From Candidatus Fermentibacterota bacterium (GTDB taxonomy: Bacteria; JAFGKV01), in the NCBI GenBank assembly GCA_016928395.1, contig JAFGKV010000112.1, forward strand, positions 1 to 30,862: DNA of 30,862 nt, in the 5' to 3' direction. This document shows positions 1-8,875 of the stretch, piece by piece. The first letter of the stretch is position 1; every line of letters starts with the position of its first letter. The notes below the pieces were generated by a model. That model did not search any database, was not told the DNA's origin, and worked only from the letters and a program-made list of their open reading frames with translations. The position numbers were made by a program, and so were the translations under genes.

Positions 1-516
1 CATGTAGGGATAGCCGACCTTGGGCACGAAGTTGTTGATGGGCGTGCCCTGGGGATGCTGGACCCAACCTTGAGAGGCGGCATTCCAATAGGCGATGTTG
101 TTGCACTGGGACACAGACTGGATGACCTGCTCAGCAGTGGTGTAGTAGGTCATGTTGAGCGGGAGCATGATTGTGCTGAAGCCTGCAGCCAGCTGGTACA
201 GGTTCAAGTAGCTTGTGCTGTCGGGAACGCCGCCGCACAGCGTCCAGATGCCGTCAGCCGTCACAGTCGCCATATAAGGCATGCTGACCGCCACGGCGAA
301 GTTGTTGATCGGGCTGTTGTTCGGATGCTGGATCCAGCCTTGGGAAGCCGTATTCCAGTATGCGACTACGCTGCAGTTGGGGATGTCGTCCGCCAGAAAC
401 TCGGCGTTCGTGATGCTCGTGTCCTCCAGCGGCGTTGCCACGAACACGAAGCCGGCTGCATAAGCTCCTCCAGCCATGATGCCGAGGGTGACGACCAAAG
501 CGAGGATTCTCCTCAT
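1..516 (-). CDS. Secreted 90-residue-repeat protein (partial, C-terminus beyond window)
   Basis: The minus-strand frame is open from ATG at 516 to the window edge, giving 172 codons with no stop. AAAGGAGG lies just upstream of the ATG. The product starts with a clear Sec signal peptide (MRRILALVV, hydrophobic core, likely cleavage after AYA at residue 20). The mature part holds two copies of one unit, offset by exactly 90 residues. Each copy runs from a Cys (48, 138) through AYWN, ASQGW, QHP and PINNF to a PY pair (80-81, 170-171). Between them is an aromatic/beta-rich linker with TLCGG. This looks like a tandem beta-domain exported protein. Repeats with the WN...W...NF pattern occur in secreted proteins of uncultivated phyla, but I cannot name a function. 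Further repeats may lie outside the window. Confidence 0.8.
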   Translation of the reverse strand, partial: MRRILALVVTLGIMAGGAYAAGFVFVATPLEDTSITNAEFLADDIPNCSVVAYWNTASQGWIQHPNNSPINNFAVAVSMPYMATVTADGIWTLCGGVPDSTSYLNLYQLAAGFSTIMLPLNMTYYTTAEQVIQSVSQCNNIAYWNAASQGWVQHPQGTPINNFVPKVGYPYM

Positions 517-614
517 CGCTCCTCCTTTCCCTAAACTCCTTTGCGCCCGCTGCTCACCACACGAAGAGCCGCCAGACTACGGAATTCAGGATTGACGAGA
601 TAACCATACATCGG

Positions 615-642
615 AAGGTAGACGCGCCCACGCAGAAGTCAA
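615..642 (-). promoter_or_regulatory. Candidate sigma-70 promoter for the repeat protein
   Basis: On the minus strand TTGACT (642-637) is followed after 16 nt by TACCTT (620-615), about 100 nt upstream of the ATG at 516. The -35 is good (5/6) and the -10 is weak (3/6). Assigned by pattern only. Confidence 0.3.
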
Positions 643-882
643 GCGTGATGCTACCAAACCGAACCACCTCTCACAGACTATGTTTCGCGACCTCTCAGGA
701 TCTTTCGCGGCATCGGGATTTCGGCGCCGACCCCGCAGTGCTCTACCATGGTAGCTGGGCGCATGCTGTCCGCGGGATGTAGGAGGGCCTTCAGGCCCGA
801 CACCGAAGAGAGCAAACGGGCGAGTCCCAGCTGAGGCCGCTCGTACTCGTGCTCCAATGCCCCGGCTCGTCGAGTGCGACTA

Positions 883-1149
883 CGATATCGATATCGATAG
901 CGATAGCGCCCCCGATCCCCCTCCCCCGCGGGCGGAGTCAGAGCTCCGCCCCTACGGGGCAACGGTTCCGTGCTCAGCTCCGTAGGGGCGGGACTCCGTG
1001 CCCGCCCTCTCGCCCGCAGCCCCGGCACCCCGCATCCGCTGGAACGAGGCCAATCTCGAAATCCGAAACGCCATGTCGCGGCTCACGCCGCTCCAACCCT
1101 CGGAGTTGGGTGCATCTGCCCTGTTGGAGCGCCGTGCGGCGCGACAGGG
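883..1149. repeat. Palindrome cluster (REP-like) with hexamer microsatellite
   Basis: Four structures sit close together. A CGATAT/CGATAG hexamer runs at about 883-908. An imperfect nested inverted repeat spans 928-1007, with arms CCGCCCCTACGG and CCGTAGGGGCGG plus outer GGCGGAGTC/GACTCC arms. A hairpin GCGGC-TCAC-GCCGC lies at 1078-1091, and CCAAC/GTTGG arms at 1093-1109. A larger hairpin at 1119-1149 has CCCTGT/ACAGGG outer arms and GCGCC/GGCGC inner arms. Runs of palindromes like this usually belong to dispersed intergenic repeat families. They lie 3' of pta and could also help end that transcript. Copy number in the genome is not visible from one window. Confidence 0.55.
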
Positions 1150-1235
1150 AGGCTGCTGTAGCCACCGCACCCCGCGCCGAACGGTGCTGGCCGGAGTTCC
1201 GCGCCCTAGTACACGCGCAGAGGCCTCCTCACCCG

Positions 1236-2228
1236 TCACTGGATCGCGGTAATATGACAGAGATGGTAGATATCTTCCCACGAACAGCCCCGAGACAGAT
1301 CATTCGCAGGCCGGGCCAACCCCTGGAGCACCGGCCCGATGGCCTGGGCATCCGCAAGCCGCTGCACCAGTTTGTACCCGATATTGCCGGCATCGAGGTT
1401 GGGAAACACGAGGACATTGGCCCGCCCTGCAACAAGGCTGCCCGGCGCCTTCTTGCCCCCCACTGCAGGAATCAGTGCCGCATCGGTCTGAAGCTCACCA
1501 TCCACCGCCAGATCCGGCTTTCTCTGCCGGATGAGCAGCAGTGCGTCCTTGACCTTGTCGACCAGTTCGTGGGATGCGCTCCCCCGGGTGGAGAATGACA
1601 GCAGCGCCACCCGGGGCTCATCACCGATAAGCCTGCGCCGCGTCTCTGCCGCCGCGATGGCAATGTCGGCAAGCTGTTCCGACGTGGGATCGGGCACCAC
1701 GGCACAATCGCTGAAAACAAGCGCGGTATCGCCCTGTTCATTGGGTACAGGCTTCTGAAATACCATGACGAACGAGCTGGACACGGTCTTGATACCCGGG
1801 GATAGCCCGATGATGGTAATCGCCGCCCGGAGAAGATCGGCGGTGGGATGGGCCGCACCGGAGACCATGCCGTACGCCGCCCCCGCACGGACGAGGAGCG
1901 CACCGAACCGCAAGGGGTCCATAACATCGATTCGGGCTTGCTCCTCTGTCATCCCCTTGTGCTTGCGCAACTCATGATAGATGTGGGCAAATTCGTGCGC
2001 CCGGGGGCTCGTGTGGGGATCGATGATCTCGACACCGTCAAGCGCAAGCCCTAGCTCCGCTGCCCTTCGCTTCAGCTCCGCCGGCTCACCGAGCAGAAGA
2101 GGCCGCACGCCTCCGCTCCGTTGAAGCTCTACCGCCGCCCTGAGGGTGCGGGGATCTTCACCCTCTGGCAACGCGATGGCCCTGCCTGATACCGCGGCCT
2201 GGGACCGAAACCTTTCCAGGATCTCCAC
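1236..2228 (-). CDS. pta: Phosphate acetyltransferase
   Basis: The 330-residue product matches the single-domain PTA/PTB fold, which converts acetyl-CoA and phosphate to acetyl-phosphate and CoA. Visible family signatures are [15 protein letters not shown], the [12 protein letters not shown] stretch, [27 protein letters not shown] and the C-terminal [13 protein letters not shown] chose GTG at 2228 because GGGGGAGG lies 7 nt upstream and the N-terminus then matches the family. The longer open frame only runs back over coaD. It is the last gene of the housekeeping run, 19 nt after the coaD stop. No acetate kinase gene is nearby. A phosphate butyryltransferase is possible, but motifs and length favour acetyl. 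Cytosolic. Confidence 0.9.
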   Translation of the reverse strand: MEILERFRSQAAVSGRAIALPEGEDPRTLRAAVELQRSGGVRPLLLGEPAELKRRAAELGLALDGVEIIDPHTSPRAHEFAHIYHELRKHKGMTEEQARIDVMDPLRFGALLVRAGAAYGMVSGAAHPTADLLRAAITIIGLSPGIKTVSSSFVMVFQKPVPNEQGDTALVFSDCAVVPDPTSEQLADIAIAAAETRRRLIGDEPRVALLSFSTRGSASHELVDKVKDALLLIRQRKPDLAVDGELQTDAALIPAVGGKKAPGSLVAGRANVLVFPNLDAGNIGYKLVQRLADAQAIGPVLQGLARPANDLSRGCSWEDIYHLCHITAIQ

Positions 2229-2247
2229 CTGTCCAACCTCCCCCGGT

Positions 2248-2751
2248 CTAGCCGGGATCGTTTCCCTCGACAACCCGAGGCATGCGACGCAGATGGTCTG
2301 CAACAACCTCAGGCACATACTTCTCGAAGGGACCCCCCAGTTGCCACAACTCCCGGACCAGCCCACTGGAAAGGAAGATGAAACGGCCGCTGGGCATGAG
2401 AAACACCGTCTCCAACTCGGGATCGATATTGCGATTGGTCAGAGCCATCTGCAGCTCAAACTCGAAATCCGACACGGCGCGCAGCCCCCTGATCACCACC
2501 TGTGCCTCAAGACGCCGGGCGAAGTTGACCAGGAGCCCGGTGAAGCTCGTCACGCGCACCTGCTCCATGCCTTCGGTGATCCGGCTCAACAGAAGAATCC
2601 GCTCGGCCACCGGCAGAAACGGATGCTTCGAGATGTTCTGGGTAACCGCAACGATGACGCGATCAAAGAGCTTCAGGCTCCGTTGAATGATGTCAACGTG
2701 CCCGTTCGTGATGGGGTCGAAGCTCCCAGGATAGATGGCGATAGTCGGCAT
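2248..2751 (-). CDS. coaD: Phosphopantetheine adenylyltransferase
   Basis: This 167-residue protein performs the penultimate step of CoA synthesis, adenylylating 4'-phosphopantetheine to dephospho-CoA. It carries the nucleotidyltransferase start [12 protein letters not shown] with the TNGH (HxGH-type) motif, SKHPF, the [13 protein letters not shown] signature and the C-terminal SSGLVRE (the family usually has SSxxVRE/VKE). Length is typical. Its ATG shares one base with the rsmD stop (TGATG), which implies translational coupling. CoA made here is the substrate of the following gene pta. The rsmD-coaD pairing is common in bacteria. Confidence 0.95.
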   Translation of the reverse strand: MPTIAIYPGSFDPITNGHVDIIQRSLKLFDRVIVAVTQNISKHPFLPVAERILLLSRITEGMEQVRVTSFTGLLVNFARRLEAQVVIRGLRAVSDFEFELQMALTNRNIDPELETVFLMPSGRFIFLSSGLVRELWQLGGPFEKYVPEVVADHLRRMPRVVEGNDPG

Positions 2752-3308
2752 CAGGCATCCTCACGCCGAAACATATAGATCATGGTGTCTCCAGCCCTGC
2801 GTTCCCAGATAACCTCGAGGCCCGCCGGCTCAGGCCGAGGATCCTTGACACCCTGCTCGATGATGAGTCTCCCGCCGGGGGTCAACAGTGACGCCCACGG
2901 GGTGTCGCTCCACAGATCCGCCGTCTCGGGAAGCCCGTAGGGTGGGTCAGCGAAGATGAGGGCGAAGAGACGCCCCCTCTCGATCAGGCTTCGCACAGCC
3001 CGACGCGCCGTGGTCACCATGATGTCGCCCTCGGTCCCGAACCCCACGCGATCCAGGTTACGACCCCACACCGCGGCGATCCGAGGCGAACGTTCCACCG
3101 CCACCACGTGGTCAGCGCCTCTCGAGAGCACCTCCGCCGAAAGGACCCCGGCTCCGGCGAAGAGATCCAAGACCTCAGTTCCCACGACCGCGTCGCCAAG
3201 GGCGTCAAGCATGACCTTGCGACACATCGCAGAAGTGGGCCTGACGCCGTCGGGCACCTGGAGCCCGCGGCCCTTGGCGCTACCCGCGACTATTCGTGCC
3301 TGGTTCAA
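2751..3308 (-). CDS. rsmD: 16S rRNA (guanine-N2)-methyltransferase RsmD
   Basis: The 185-residue protein is predicted to methylate G966 (E. coli numbering) of 16S rRNA using SAM. It begins RIVAGSAKGRGL and carries the SAM-binding motif VLDLFAGAGVLSAEVLSRGA at about residues 46-65 and the catalytic DPPYGLP. The best start is TTG at 3308, because the family's N-terminal RI(V/I)AG begins three residues later and no ATG is nearer. GTGGAGGTAGGCGAGG precedes it. It overlaps the rseP end by 29 nt. The rare TTG start inside the upstream gene may keep its expression low. Confidence 0.93.
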   Translation of the reverse strand: MNQARIVAGSAKGRGLQVPDGVRPTSAMCRKVMLDALGDAVVGTEVLDLFAGAGVLSAEVLSRGADHVVAVERSPRIAAVWGRNLDRVGFGTEGDIMVTTARRAVRSLIERGRLFALIFADPPYGLPETADLWSDTPWASLLTPGGRLIIEQGVKDPRPEPAGLEVIWERRAGDTMIYMFRREDA

Positions 3309-4650
3309 CCTCGCCTACCTCCACTGGTTTGTCCACCGCCCTGCGACGCTGGAACACTCGCCCGACATCATTCACGAAGGCAAACGCCATCAGTGATACC
3401 AGCAGAACGAGCCCCACCCGCTGCAGCGCCACTTGCGTACTCAACCCCAAAGGCTTGCGACGGAGACCCTCGATCAGCGAGAAGACTACGGTCGCCCCGT
3501 CCAGAACGGGAATCGGAAGCAAGTTGAGCACCGCCAGCATTACGCTGAACAGAGCGATGAAACTGACAAAGCTGTCGAATCCTCGACGGGCTTGGCGCGC
3601 CGAGAACTGGGCGATGGCAATGGGACCGCCCAGTTGTCTCCTGATTCCTTTCGGGTTCTTCACCATGGTGTAGAACCCCGAGTACACCGTGGCCACCATC
3701 CCGCCGGTCATGCGGCCGGCCTGTAGGATTGACTCCAGCGGCCCGAATCTCGCCACCCTCGTGGCTCCTTCCGGCGCGGTGATTCCGATGTACCCGCCTT
3801 CGGTCTGGCCGAGCGAGGTTCCGTTGATCGGCTTGACCGTTGTGGCCAGAACCTTGCCTTCCCGAACAAACTCCACTGCCACGTCTCTGTCTGGATTCTC
3901 AAGAATGATCTTGCGCAGCTCATCGAAGGTGGCCACTGTAGTGCCTCCCACCGCCACCACGCTGTCGCCTTCCTGCATGCCTGCCTCGAAGGCCGGATAG
4001 CCCATGGTGATATCTCCCACCACCGGGGGAAACGTAAAGCCGACGCCCATCAACAGTGAGTCAGACATGCTGACCAGCAACGTGTCCAGCCTGCCCTTCC
4101 TGTTCACCACGAGACTAATCGAATCAGAACTCCCGCGGGCCGTCGCCTCCTGCCATGCACTGAGGAAGTCATGGCTTGACTGCACCGGCCGACCGCCCAG
4201 CTCAATGATGCGGTCCCCTGGCTGCATGCCTACGCCGGCCGCAACCGAGCCCGGCTCCACGGTGCCCAAGATCATCAGGGGGTCAGGCACCCTGAATCCA
4301 ACGACGGCAACGCCGTACAGCAACACAAAGGCCAGGACGATGTTCATCATCGGACCTGAGACTGCCACGATGAGCTTGACCCACCACGGCTGGGCGGTGA
4401 AATCGCCAGGGTCAGGCTCCGCAGTGGTCTCGCCCGGGTCCTCTCCCGAGAACTTCACGTACCCACCCAGCGGGATAGGGCCGATAACCCACTCGATATC
4501 CCGCCATCGGAATCCGATGATCTTGGGGCCGAATCCAATGCTGAACTTGAGGACACGAACGCCGAGCCGAAGGCCGGCGAGAAGGTGGCCAATCTCGTGG
4601 GGAATCACCAAAACTCCCAACACGATGATCCCGATGATCACGGCTTCCAT
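3280..4650 (-). CDS. rseP: RIP metalloprotease RseP (site-2 protease)
   Basis: A 456-residue inner-membrane zinc protease that cleaves transmembrane substrates such as anti-sigma factors. The zinc motif HEIGH is at residues 18-22 in the first membrane segment, and the partner motif LNLLPIPVLDG is near the C-terminus. Two PDZ-like domains lie between (about 120-290, with GDRIIELGG and GDSVVAVGG). A further membrane segment, SGPMMNIVLAFVLLY, follows the first loop. I chose ATG at 4650 because the protein then starts directly with the hydrophobic segment and GAGAGG lies upstream. The start overlaps the end of dxr by 13 nt. The dxr-rseP order is widespread. Confidence 0.95.
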   Translation of the reverse strand: MEAVIIGIIVLGVLVIPHEIGHLLAGLRLGVRVLKFSIGFGPKIIGFRWRDIEWVIGPIPLGGYVKFSGEDPGETTAEPDPGDFTAQPWWVKLIVAVSGPMMNIVLAFVLLYGVAVVGFRVPDPLMILGTVEPGSVAAGVGMQPGDRIIELGGRPVQSSHDFLSAWQEATARGSSDSISLVVNRKGRLDTLLVSMSDSLLMGVGFTFPPVVGDITMGYPAFEAGMQEGDSVVAVGGTTVATFDELRKIILENPDRDVAVEFVREGKVLATTVKPINGTSLGQTEGGYIGITAPEGATRVARFGPLESILQAGRMTGGMVATVYSGFYTMVKNPKGIRRQLGGPIAIAQFSARQARRGFDSFVSFIALFSVMLAVLNLLPIPVLDGATVVFSLIEGLRRKPLGLSTQVALQRVGLVLLVSLMAFAFVNDVGRVFQRRRAVDKPVEVGEVEPGTNSRG

Positions 4651-5816
4651 TGAATGACATCCTCTCCGGAGGTGACACGCTCGACTGCGGCTAAGGCCTG
4701 GTCGCGGGCGCAAAGGTCCGCAGCGAGGATAACCTCCAATGCGGGCTCGGGCGTTGCGGTATGAGCCGACAAGACGTGATCTATGACGGCTGGAATGCCG
4801 GTGAACGGGAGCTTCCCCTCAAGGAAGGCTCCCACCGCGACTTCATTCGCGGCATTCATCACGGCCAAAGCGGTGCCGCCGACCCCGGCTGCCCGGCGGG
4901 CAAGCCCCACGCATGGGTACCTCTCGATGTCCAGCGGCTTGAAGGTCAACGACTCAAGTCCCCCGGGCAGCAGCCTGGGTAGAGATGTCGGACAAAGCTC
5001 GGGGTACGTCAATGCATACTGAATGGGCCCTCGCATGTCGGGCCATGCCAAATGGGCGATGACCGACCCGTCCCACAGTTCAACCATGCAATGCACCATG
5101 CTCTGGGGATGGAGGATGACGCTGATGCCCTCGATGCCGATGCCGAACAGGTAATGGGCCTCGATGACTTCCAGCCCCTTATTCATCATGGTTGCCGAGT
5201 CCACCGTGATCTTCTTGCCCATGGCCCACGTCGGATGGGCCAGCGCCTGCTTCGGCGTGACGCGCGCCAAATCTCCCCGGTAGTCCCGCAGGGCGCCGCC
5301 CGAGGCCGTGAGCCACAGGGCCCGGATGTCCTGGCATGGTCGCCCCCGCAGAGCAACGTGGAGCGAGGCATGCTCGGAATCGATGGGTATCACTCGTGCA
5401 AGACCGCCCGAGGCGGCCATGACCAGGTGACCGCCGATCACGAGGCTCTCCTTGTTGGCCAAGGCGACAGTCTTGCCCGCGTTCAGCGCGTCGAGGGTCG
5501 GCACCAGACCGGCCGCGCCCACCAAGCCGTTCACCACCACGTCAGCATCAGGATGCGATGCGGCGGCCTTCACCCCGTCGTCTCCCAGGAGGAGTTCTGC
5601 GCCCACATCCCTGCACGCTTTGGCCACCGCCTCATCCGCTCTGCCGAACGCGACCAGGTTCGGCCTGAACCGGCGGACCTGGTCGGCCAGCACTACCGCA
5701 TTGCTGCGCGCCGCCAGCGCGGTAACGCAGAAACGAGGTGTAAGATGCGCCACCACATCCAACGTTGCCCGGCCGATGGATCCAGTGCTGCCCAGGATGG
5801 ATAGGGTACGCGGCAT
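4638..5816 (-). CDS. dxr: 1-deoxy-D-xylulose 5-phosphate reductoisomerase
   Basis: The 392-residue enzyme converts DXP to 2-C-methyl-D-erythritol 4-phosphate with NADPH, the committed step of the MEP isoprenoid pathway. The NADPH-binding GSTGSIG is at residues 9-15. The substrate/metal region shows PIDSEHASLH, LTASGGALRD and the long HPTWAMGKKITVDSATMMNK signature, and NAANEVAV is near the end. Full length. It starts one base after the cdsA stop, with GGGAGG inside the cdsA end. It feeds precursors to uppS, two genes upstream in the same transcript. Confidence 0.97.
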   Translation of the reverse strand: MPRTLSILGSTGSIGRATLDVVAHLTPRFCVTALAARSNAVVLADQVRRFRPNLVAFGRADEAVAKACRDVGAELLLGDDGVKAAASHPDADVVVNGLVGAAGLVPTLDALNAGKTVALANKESLVIGGHLVMAASGGLARVIPIDSEHASLHVALRGRPCQDIRALWLTASGGALRDYRGDLARVTPKQALAHPTWAMGKKITVDSATMMNKGLEVIEAHYLFGIGIEGISVILHPQSMVHCMVELWDGSVIAHLAWPDMRGPIQYALTYPELCPTSLPRLLPGGLESLTFKPLDIERYPCVGLARRAAGVGGTALAVMNAANEVAVGAFLEGKLPFTGIPAVIDHVLSAHTATPEPALEVILAADLCARDQALAAVERVTSGEDVIQWKP

Positions 5817-5817
5817 A

Positions 5818-6648
5818 TCAGGGCCTCCCCGGAGCCAGAAGCACCAGAGAATAGTAGGTGGCGGGTATGTTCACGAGAAGGCTGTCGAATCGATCCAATA
5901 CGCCACCGTGGCCCGGAATGAGCCTGGAGCTGTCCTTGACGCCTGCCTCACGCTTGAAGAGCGACTCCGCAAGATCGGCCCCCTGGCCCAAAGTGCCGGC
6001 GAGCCCGCCGAGAAGAAGACCCACGGGCAGAGGCAGTGGTCCCAGAAACCGCAGAGCCGCTCCTGCAGCAAGCCCGGCCACCAGCCCGGCCGCAGCCCCC
6101 TCCCAGCTCTTGCGAGGACTGATCGCCGGCGCCATTCGATGACGACCGAGGGCGCTGCCGATGCCGTAGGCTGCGGTATCGACTATCCAGGTCAGATAGA
6201 AGGGAACCAAGGCAAGCTTCCACGCCGGCAGCGGCCACGACGCGACTGCCGGTGATGGCAGACGCAGGAGGTGAACGTGGCCGAACAGCCACGCCACATA
6301 CAGCACTGCGGCGGAGGCCCGAGAGGCTCGCGCAAGCGTCTCTCGAGGACCACCGGATGCAATGTCGATGGCAACCACAAAGAGGAACGGCAGGACCGCC
6401 ACTGACGCGGCCGGTCCCGGGCGGCCTGCGGCGATTAAGAAGAACGAGACGGCGCACGCCAGAAGCGTCGCTGGGACCTCCAGGTGAAAACCCGAGAGCC
6501 CCAACCGGCAAAACTCCCACGCGGCGATTAGCATGATGGCGCAGTTCACCGCCAGCAGAGCCCACCCGCCATGGAGAACGAGGAACAGATAGGCGGGTAT
6601 GAATACCGCCGCCACGGCACTCCTCGTGAGGAGATTCGACACGCTCAT
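5818..6648 (-). CDS. cdsA: Phosphatidate cytidylyltransferase
   Basis: A 276-residue polytopic membrane enzyme that makes CDP-diacylglycerol from phosphatidate and CTP for phospholipid synthesis. About seven hydrophobic segments are visible. The C-terminal family signature is complete: SPRKSWEGAAAG, then GQGADLAESLFKR, then GVKDSSRLIPGHGGVLDR and DSL. GQGADL replaces the commoner G(Q)xGDL, a small variation near the metal-binding acidic residues. The ATG overlaps the uppS stop (TGATG). Confidence 0.95.
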   Translation of the reverse strand: MSVSNLLTRSAVAAVFIPAYLFLVLHGGWALLAVNCAIMLIAAWEFCRLGLSGFHLEVPATLLACAVSFFLIAAGRPGPAASVAVLPFLFVVAIDIASGGPRETLARASRASAAVLYVAWLFGHVHLLRLPSPAVASWPLPAWKLALVPFYLTWIVDTAAYGIGSALGRHRMAPAISPRKSWEGAAAGLVAGLAAGAALRFLGPLPLPVGLLLGGLAGTLGQGADLAESLFKREAGVKDSSRLIPGHGGVLDRFDSLLVNIPATYYSLVLLAPGRP

Positions 6649-7436
6649 CAGCTTTCAACCTTGCCAAACCGCCGGTTTCGTGCTGCGTAATCCTCCAGAG
6701 CGGTGAAGAGCTCGGCCCGCCTGAAGTCCGGCCACAAGGTCGGCGTAACCCAGAGTTCCGCGTAGGCGATCTGCCACAGAAGGAAGTTGGAGATGCGCAT
6801 CTCTCCGCTGGTACGGATGACCAAATCCGGATCCGGCATCCCCGCGGTCTGCATCCGACCTGCGAGCATGGCCTCATCGATATCGTCGGGTTTGATGGCG
6901 CCGGATGCGCTCTCTCTGGCCAGAGCCCGGGCCGCCTGTGCGATCTCAGCCCGGCTGCCATAGCTCAACGCCAAGACCAGCGTCAGGCCGGCATTGCCGG
7001 CAGTACTCCGGATTGCAGAATCGAGATCCTTCCGCACCGCCGTGGGCAGTTGCTCGGTAAACCCAATGGTACGAAGCCTTACCTTGTTGTTGTGGAGCAT
7101 ATCCAGTTCGTGGCGAAGATACCGCTGGAGCAGTGACATGAGAAACTCAACCTCGGGGCGTGGACGAGCCCAGTTCTCAGTCGAGAAGGAGAACAAGGTC
7201 ACGTAGGAGATTTCCCACTCGGCGCAGGCGGTCACAATGTCCCGAAGCGCCTCCACCCCGGCCTGGTGGCCTCGAACCCTCGGCAAGCCTCGGGCGCGGG
7301 CCCATCGCCCGTTGCCATCCATTATGAGAGCAATATGGGCGGGAAGACGGGCAAGGCGCCGAGGATCCAGGTCCATGCCGGGTTCCGTGTCAAGCCCCTG
7401 TTTAGGACCAACGGGTGAAACCGCGTCGATCGACAC
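6648..7436 (-). CDS. uppS: Isoprenyl transferase (undecaprenyl diphosphate synthase)
   Basis: The protein condenses isopentenyl diphosphate onto farnesyl diphosphate to make the C55 lipid carrier for wall and envelope glycans. Signatures are HIALIMDGNGRWA, SFSTENW, RTSGEMRISNFLLWQ and ELWVTPTLWPDF. From GTG 7436 it has 262 residues. ATG at 7376 would give 242 residues and a more usual N-terminus. Neither start has a strong ribosome binding site, so the start is uncertain. A 139-nt gap from frr precedes it. Confidence 0.95.
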   Translation of the reverse strand: MSIDAVSPVGPKQGLDTEPGMDLDPRRLARLPAHIALIMDGNGRWARARGLPRVRGHQAGVEALRDIVTACAEWEISYVTLFSFSTENWARPRPEVEFLMSLLQRYLRHELDMLHNNKVRLRTIGFTEQLPTAVRKDLDSAIRSTAGNAGLTLVLALSYGSRAEIAQAARALARESASGAIKPDDIDEAMLAGRMQTAGMPDPDLVIRTSGEMRISNFLLWQIAYAELWVTPTLWPDFRRAELFTALEDYAARNRRFGKVES

Positions 7437-7575
7437 AGAGCGTGTTCGGGCCTCGACCTTGGAGACGCATCATGGCAAGAGAGCACTCTTCAGAGTCGTT
7501 GCCAAGGGGAGTCAATGATCCGGCAGCAGAGCTGCACGGCAAAGACCACACAAAACCGCAGTCGGTCAACGAAGC

Positions 7576-8133
7576 TCAGACCTCCATCACTTCCCGCTCT
7601 TTGGCCTTCATGAGATCATCAATCATGGCGACGTGCCGGTCGGTGATTTCCTGGATTCTGTCGCTCCCCTTGTGTAGATCGTCTTCAGTGATATCTCCCG
7701 ATTTCTCGAATTTCCTCAACTCCTCGATCTGACCGCGGCGGATATTGCGCACTGACACGCGCACATCCTCAGACAGCTTGCGGACATGCCTGACAAGTTC
7801 CTTGCGACGCTCTTCGGTCAGCTTCGGGATAGGAAGACGGATCACCGCGCCGTCGTTCAGCGGATGAAGGCCTATCTCTGACTTGCTGATAGCCTTTTCG
7901 ATGGCAGAAAGCGCCGTTCGATCCCAAGGTTGTACGACCAGAAGCCTCGGCTCTGGTGCGCTAATGTTGGCCACCTGACGCAATGGGATCTGGCTGCCGT
8001 AGTACTCGACCCGAATCCCATCCAACAGGGCGGGCGATGCCTTGCCCGTACGAACCCGGGTAAACTCCCGCTTCAGTGCCTCGTACGCCTGCTGCATCTT
8101 CTCTTCGGATTCTTCCAAGACCAAAGCCATCAT
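7576..8133 (-). CDS. frr: Ribosome recycling factor
   Basis: The 185-residue protein splits post-termination ribosomes together with EF-G. It shows the whole family pattern: an N-terminal helix (EESEEKMQQAYEALKREF), RTGKASPALLDGI, VEYYGSQIPLRQVANIS, a middle domain with PLNDGAVIRLPIP and LTEERRKELV, and a C-terminal helix. Two adjacent ATGs (8133 and 8130) are possible. AAGGAG lies 10 nt before the first, so I use 8133. It overlaps the pyrH stop (TCATGATG). Confidence 0.97.
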   Translation of the reverse strand: MMALVLEESEEKMQQAYEALKREFTRVRTGKASPALLDGIRVEYYGSQIPLRQVANISAPEPRLLVVQPWDRTALSAIEKAISKSEIGLHPLNDGAVIRLPIPKLTEERRKELVRHVRKLSEDVRVSVRNIRRGQIEELRKFEKSGDITEDDLHKGSDRIQEITDRHVAMIDDLMKAKEREVMEV

Positions 8134-8870
8134 GACCGAATCACTCCTTCGGCGGGGACGGTGGAGACCATTCCCACCAATGTACCCTCCGTCTCGCCCA
8201 TGAGCACGTGTCGCATGGCTTTGGGCCTCGTCTGGTCAAACACCACCACGGGCAGACGGTGGTCTCTGCACAAAGCCATCGCAGTACGATCCATAAACCT
8301 CAGGTTGCCCGAGAGCGCATCATCAAGCGAGAGCTGCGCGTAGCGGGTCGCGCCAGGGACCTGTTCCGGATCATCAGTGTACACACCATCGACCCGGGTT
8401 CCCTTGAGTACCGCCTCCGCGCCGATCTCCAGAGCCCGAAGCACTGCAGCGGTGTCGGTAGTGAAGTAGGGATTGCCCGTCCCGCCTGCAAAGATGCCGA
8501 TGCAGCCATCCGCGATAAGGGCCCGCGCCTCCGCAGCAACGAACGGCTCGACAAGACTGCCTATGGCAAAGGCGGAGCGGACAAAGGCAGGACTGCCCAA
8601 CAGACGGATCTGCTCCGCCAAGGCCAGTGCATTGATCACGGTAGCCAGCATACCCATGGAATCGGCGGCAACTCGGTCCAACGGTACGATCGAGCCGGCA
8701 CCGCGAAGGATATTGCCTCCCCCGGGGACGACTCCTACGTCCACACCTAGAGACCGAGCCTCAACAATATCCTGAGCCCGCTGACGAAGAGAGGCTGGAT
8801 CCAGGCCCGCTCCCGCGGCACCACCCAGTGACTCGCCGCTCAGCTTAAGCACTACGCGGCGATACCGCAT
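8130..8870 (-). CDS. pyrH: Uridylate kinase
   Basis: A 246-residue UMP kinase of the amino-acid-kinase fold, making UDP from UMP and ATP in the cytosol. Motifs in order: VVLKLSGESL, PGGGNILRG (the family often has VGGGN), ADSMGMLATVINALAL, FAGGTGNPYFTTDTAA, KGTRVDGVYTDDP. Full length. The start is 5 nt after the tsf stop. The tsf-pyrH-frr order is one of the most conserved in bacteria. Confidence 0.97.
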   Translation of the reverse strand: MRYRRVVLKLSGESLGGAAGAGLDPASLRQRAQDIVEARSLGVDVGVVPGGGNILRGAGSIVPLDRVAADSMGMLATVINALALAEQIRLLGSPAFVRSAFAIGSLVEPFVAAEARALIADGCIGIFAGGTGNPYFTTDTAAVLRALEIGAEAVLKGTRVDGVYTDDPEQVPGATRYAQLSLDDALSGNLRFMDRTAMALCRDHRLPVVVFDQTRPKAMRHVLMGETEGTLVGMVSTVPAEGVIRS

Positions 8871-8875
8871 GGAGA

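Larger units (their letters stand above)
517..1235. other. Non-coding interval with palindromes and simple repeats
   Basis: About 720 bases separate the secreted repeat protein from the end of pta, both on the minus strand. Short open frames here are low-complexity (for example Arg-Tyr runs from a hexamer repeat) and I do not accept them as genes. The interval holds the repeat protein's promoter region, a hexanucleotide run at about 883-908, a long imperfect inverted repeat at 928-1007 and three short hairpins between 1078 and 1149. The rest shows nothing I can name. Confidence 0.7.

Noticed and set aside
678-1281. Open frames rich in Arg/Tyr or Arg/Pro on both strands near 1 kb
   Set aside because: They come from the hexamer run and palindromes, lack ribosome binding sites and look like no protein family.
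2229-2366. N-terminal extension of pta to 2366
   Set aside because: It runs over coaD, lacks family similarity, and a GTG with a strong GGGGGAGG site exists at 2228.
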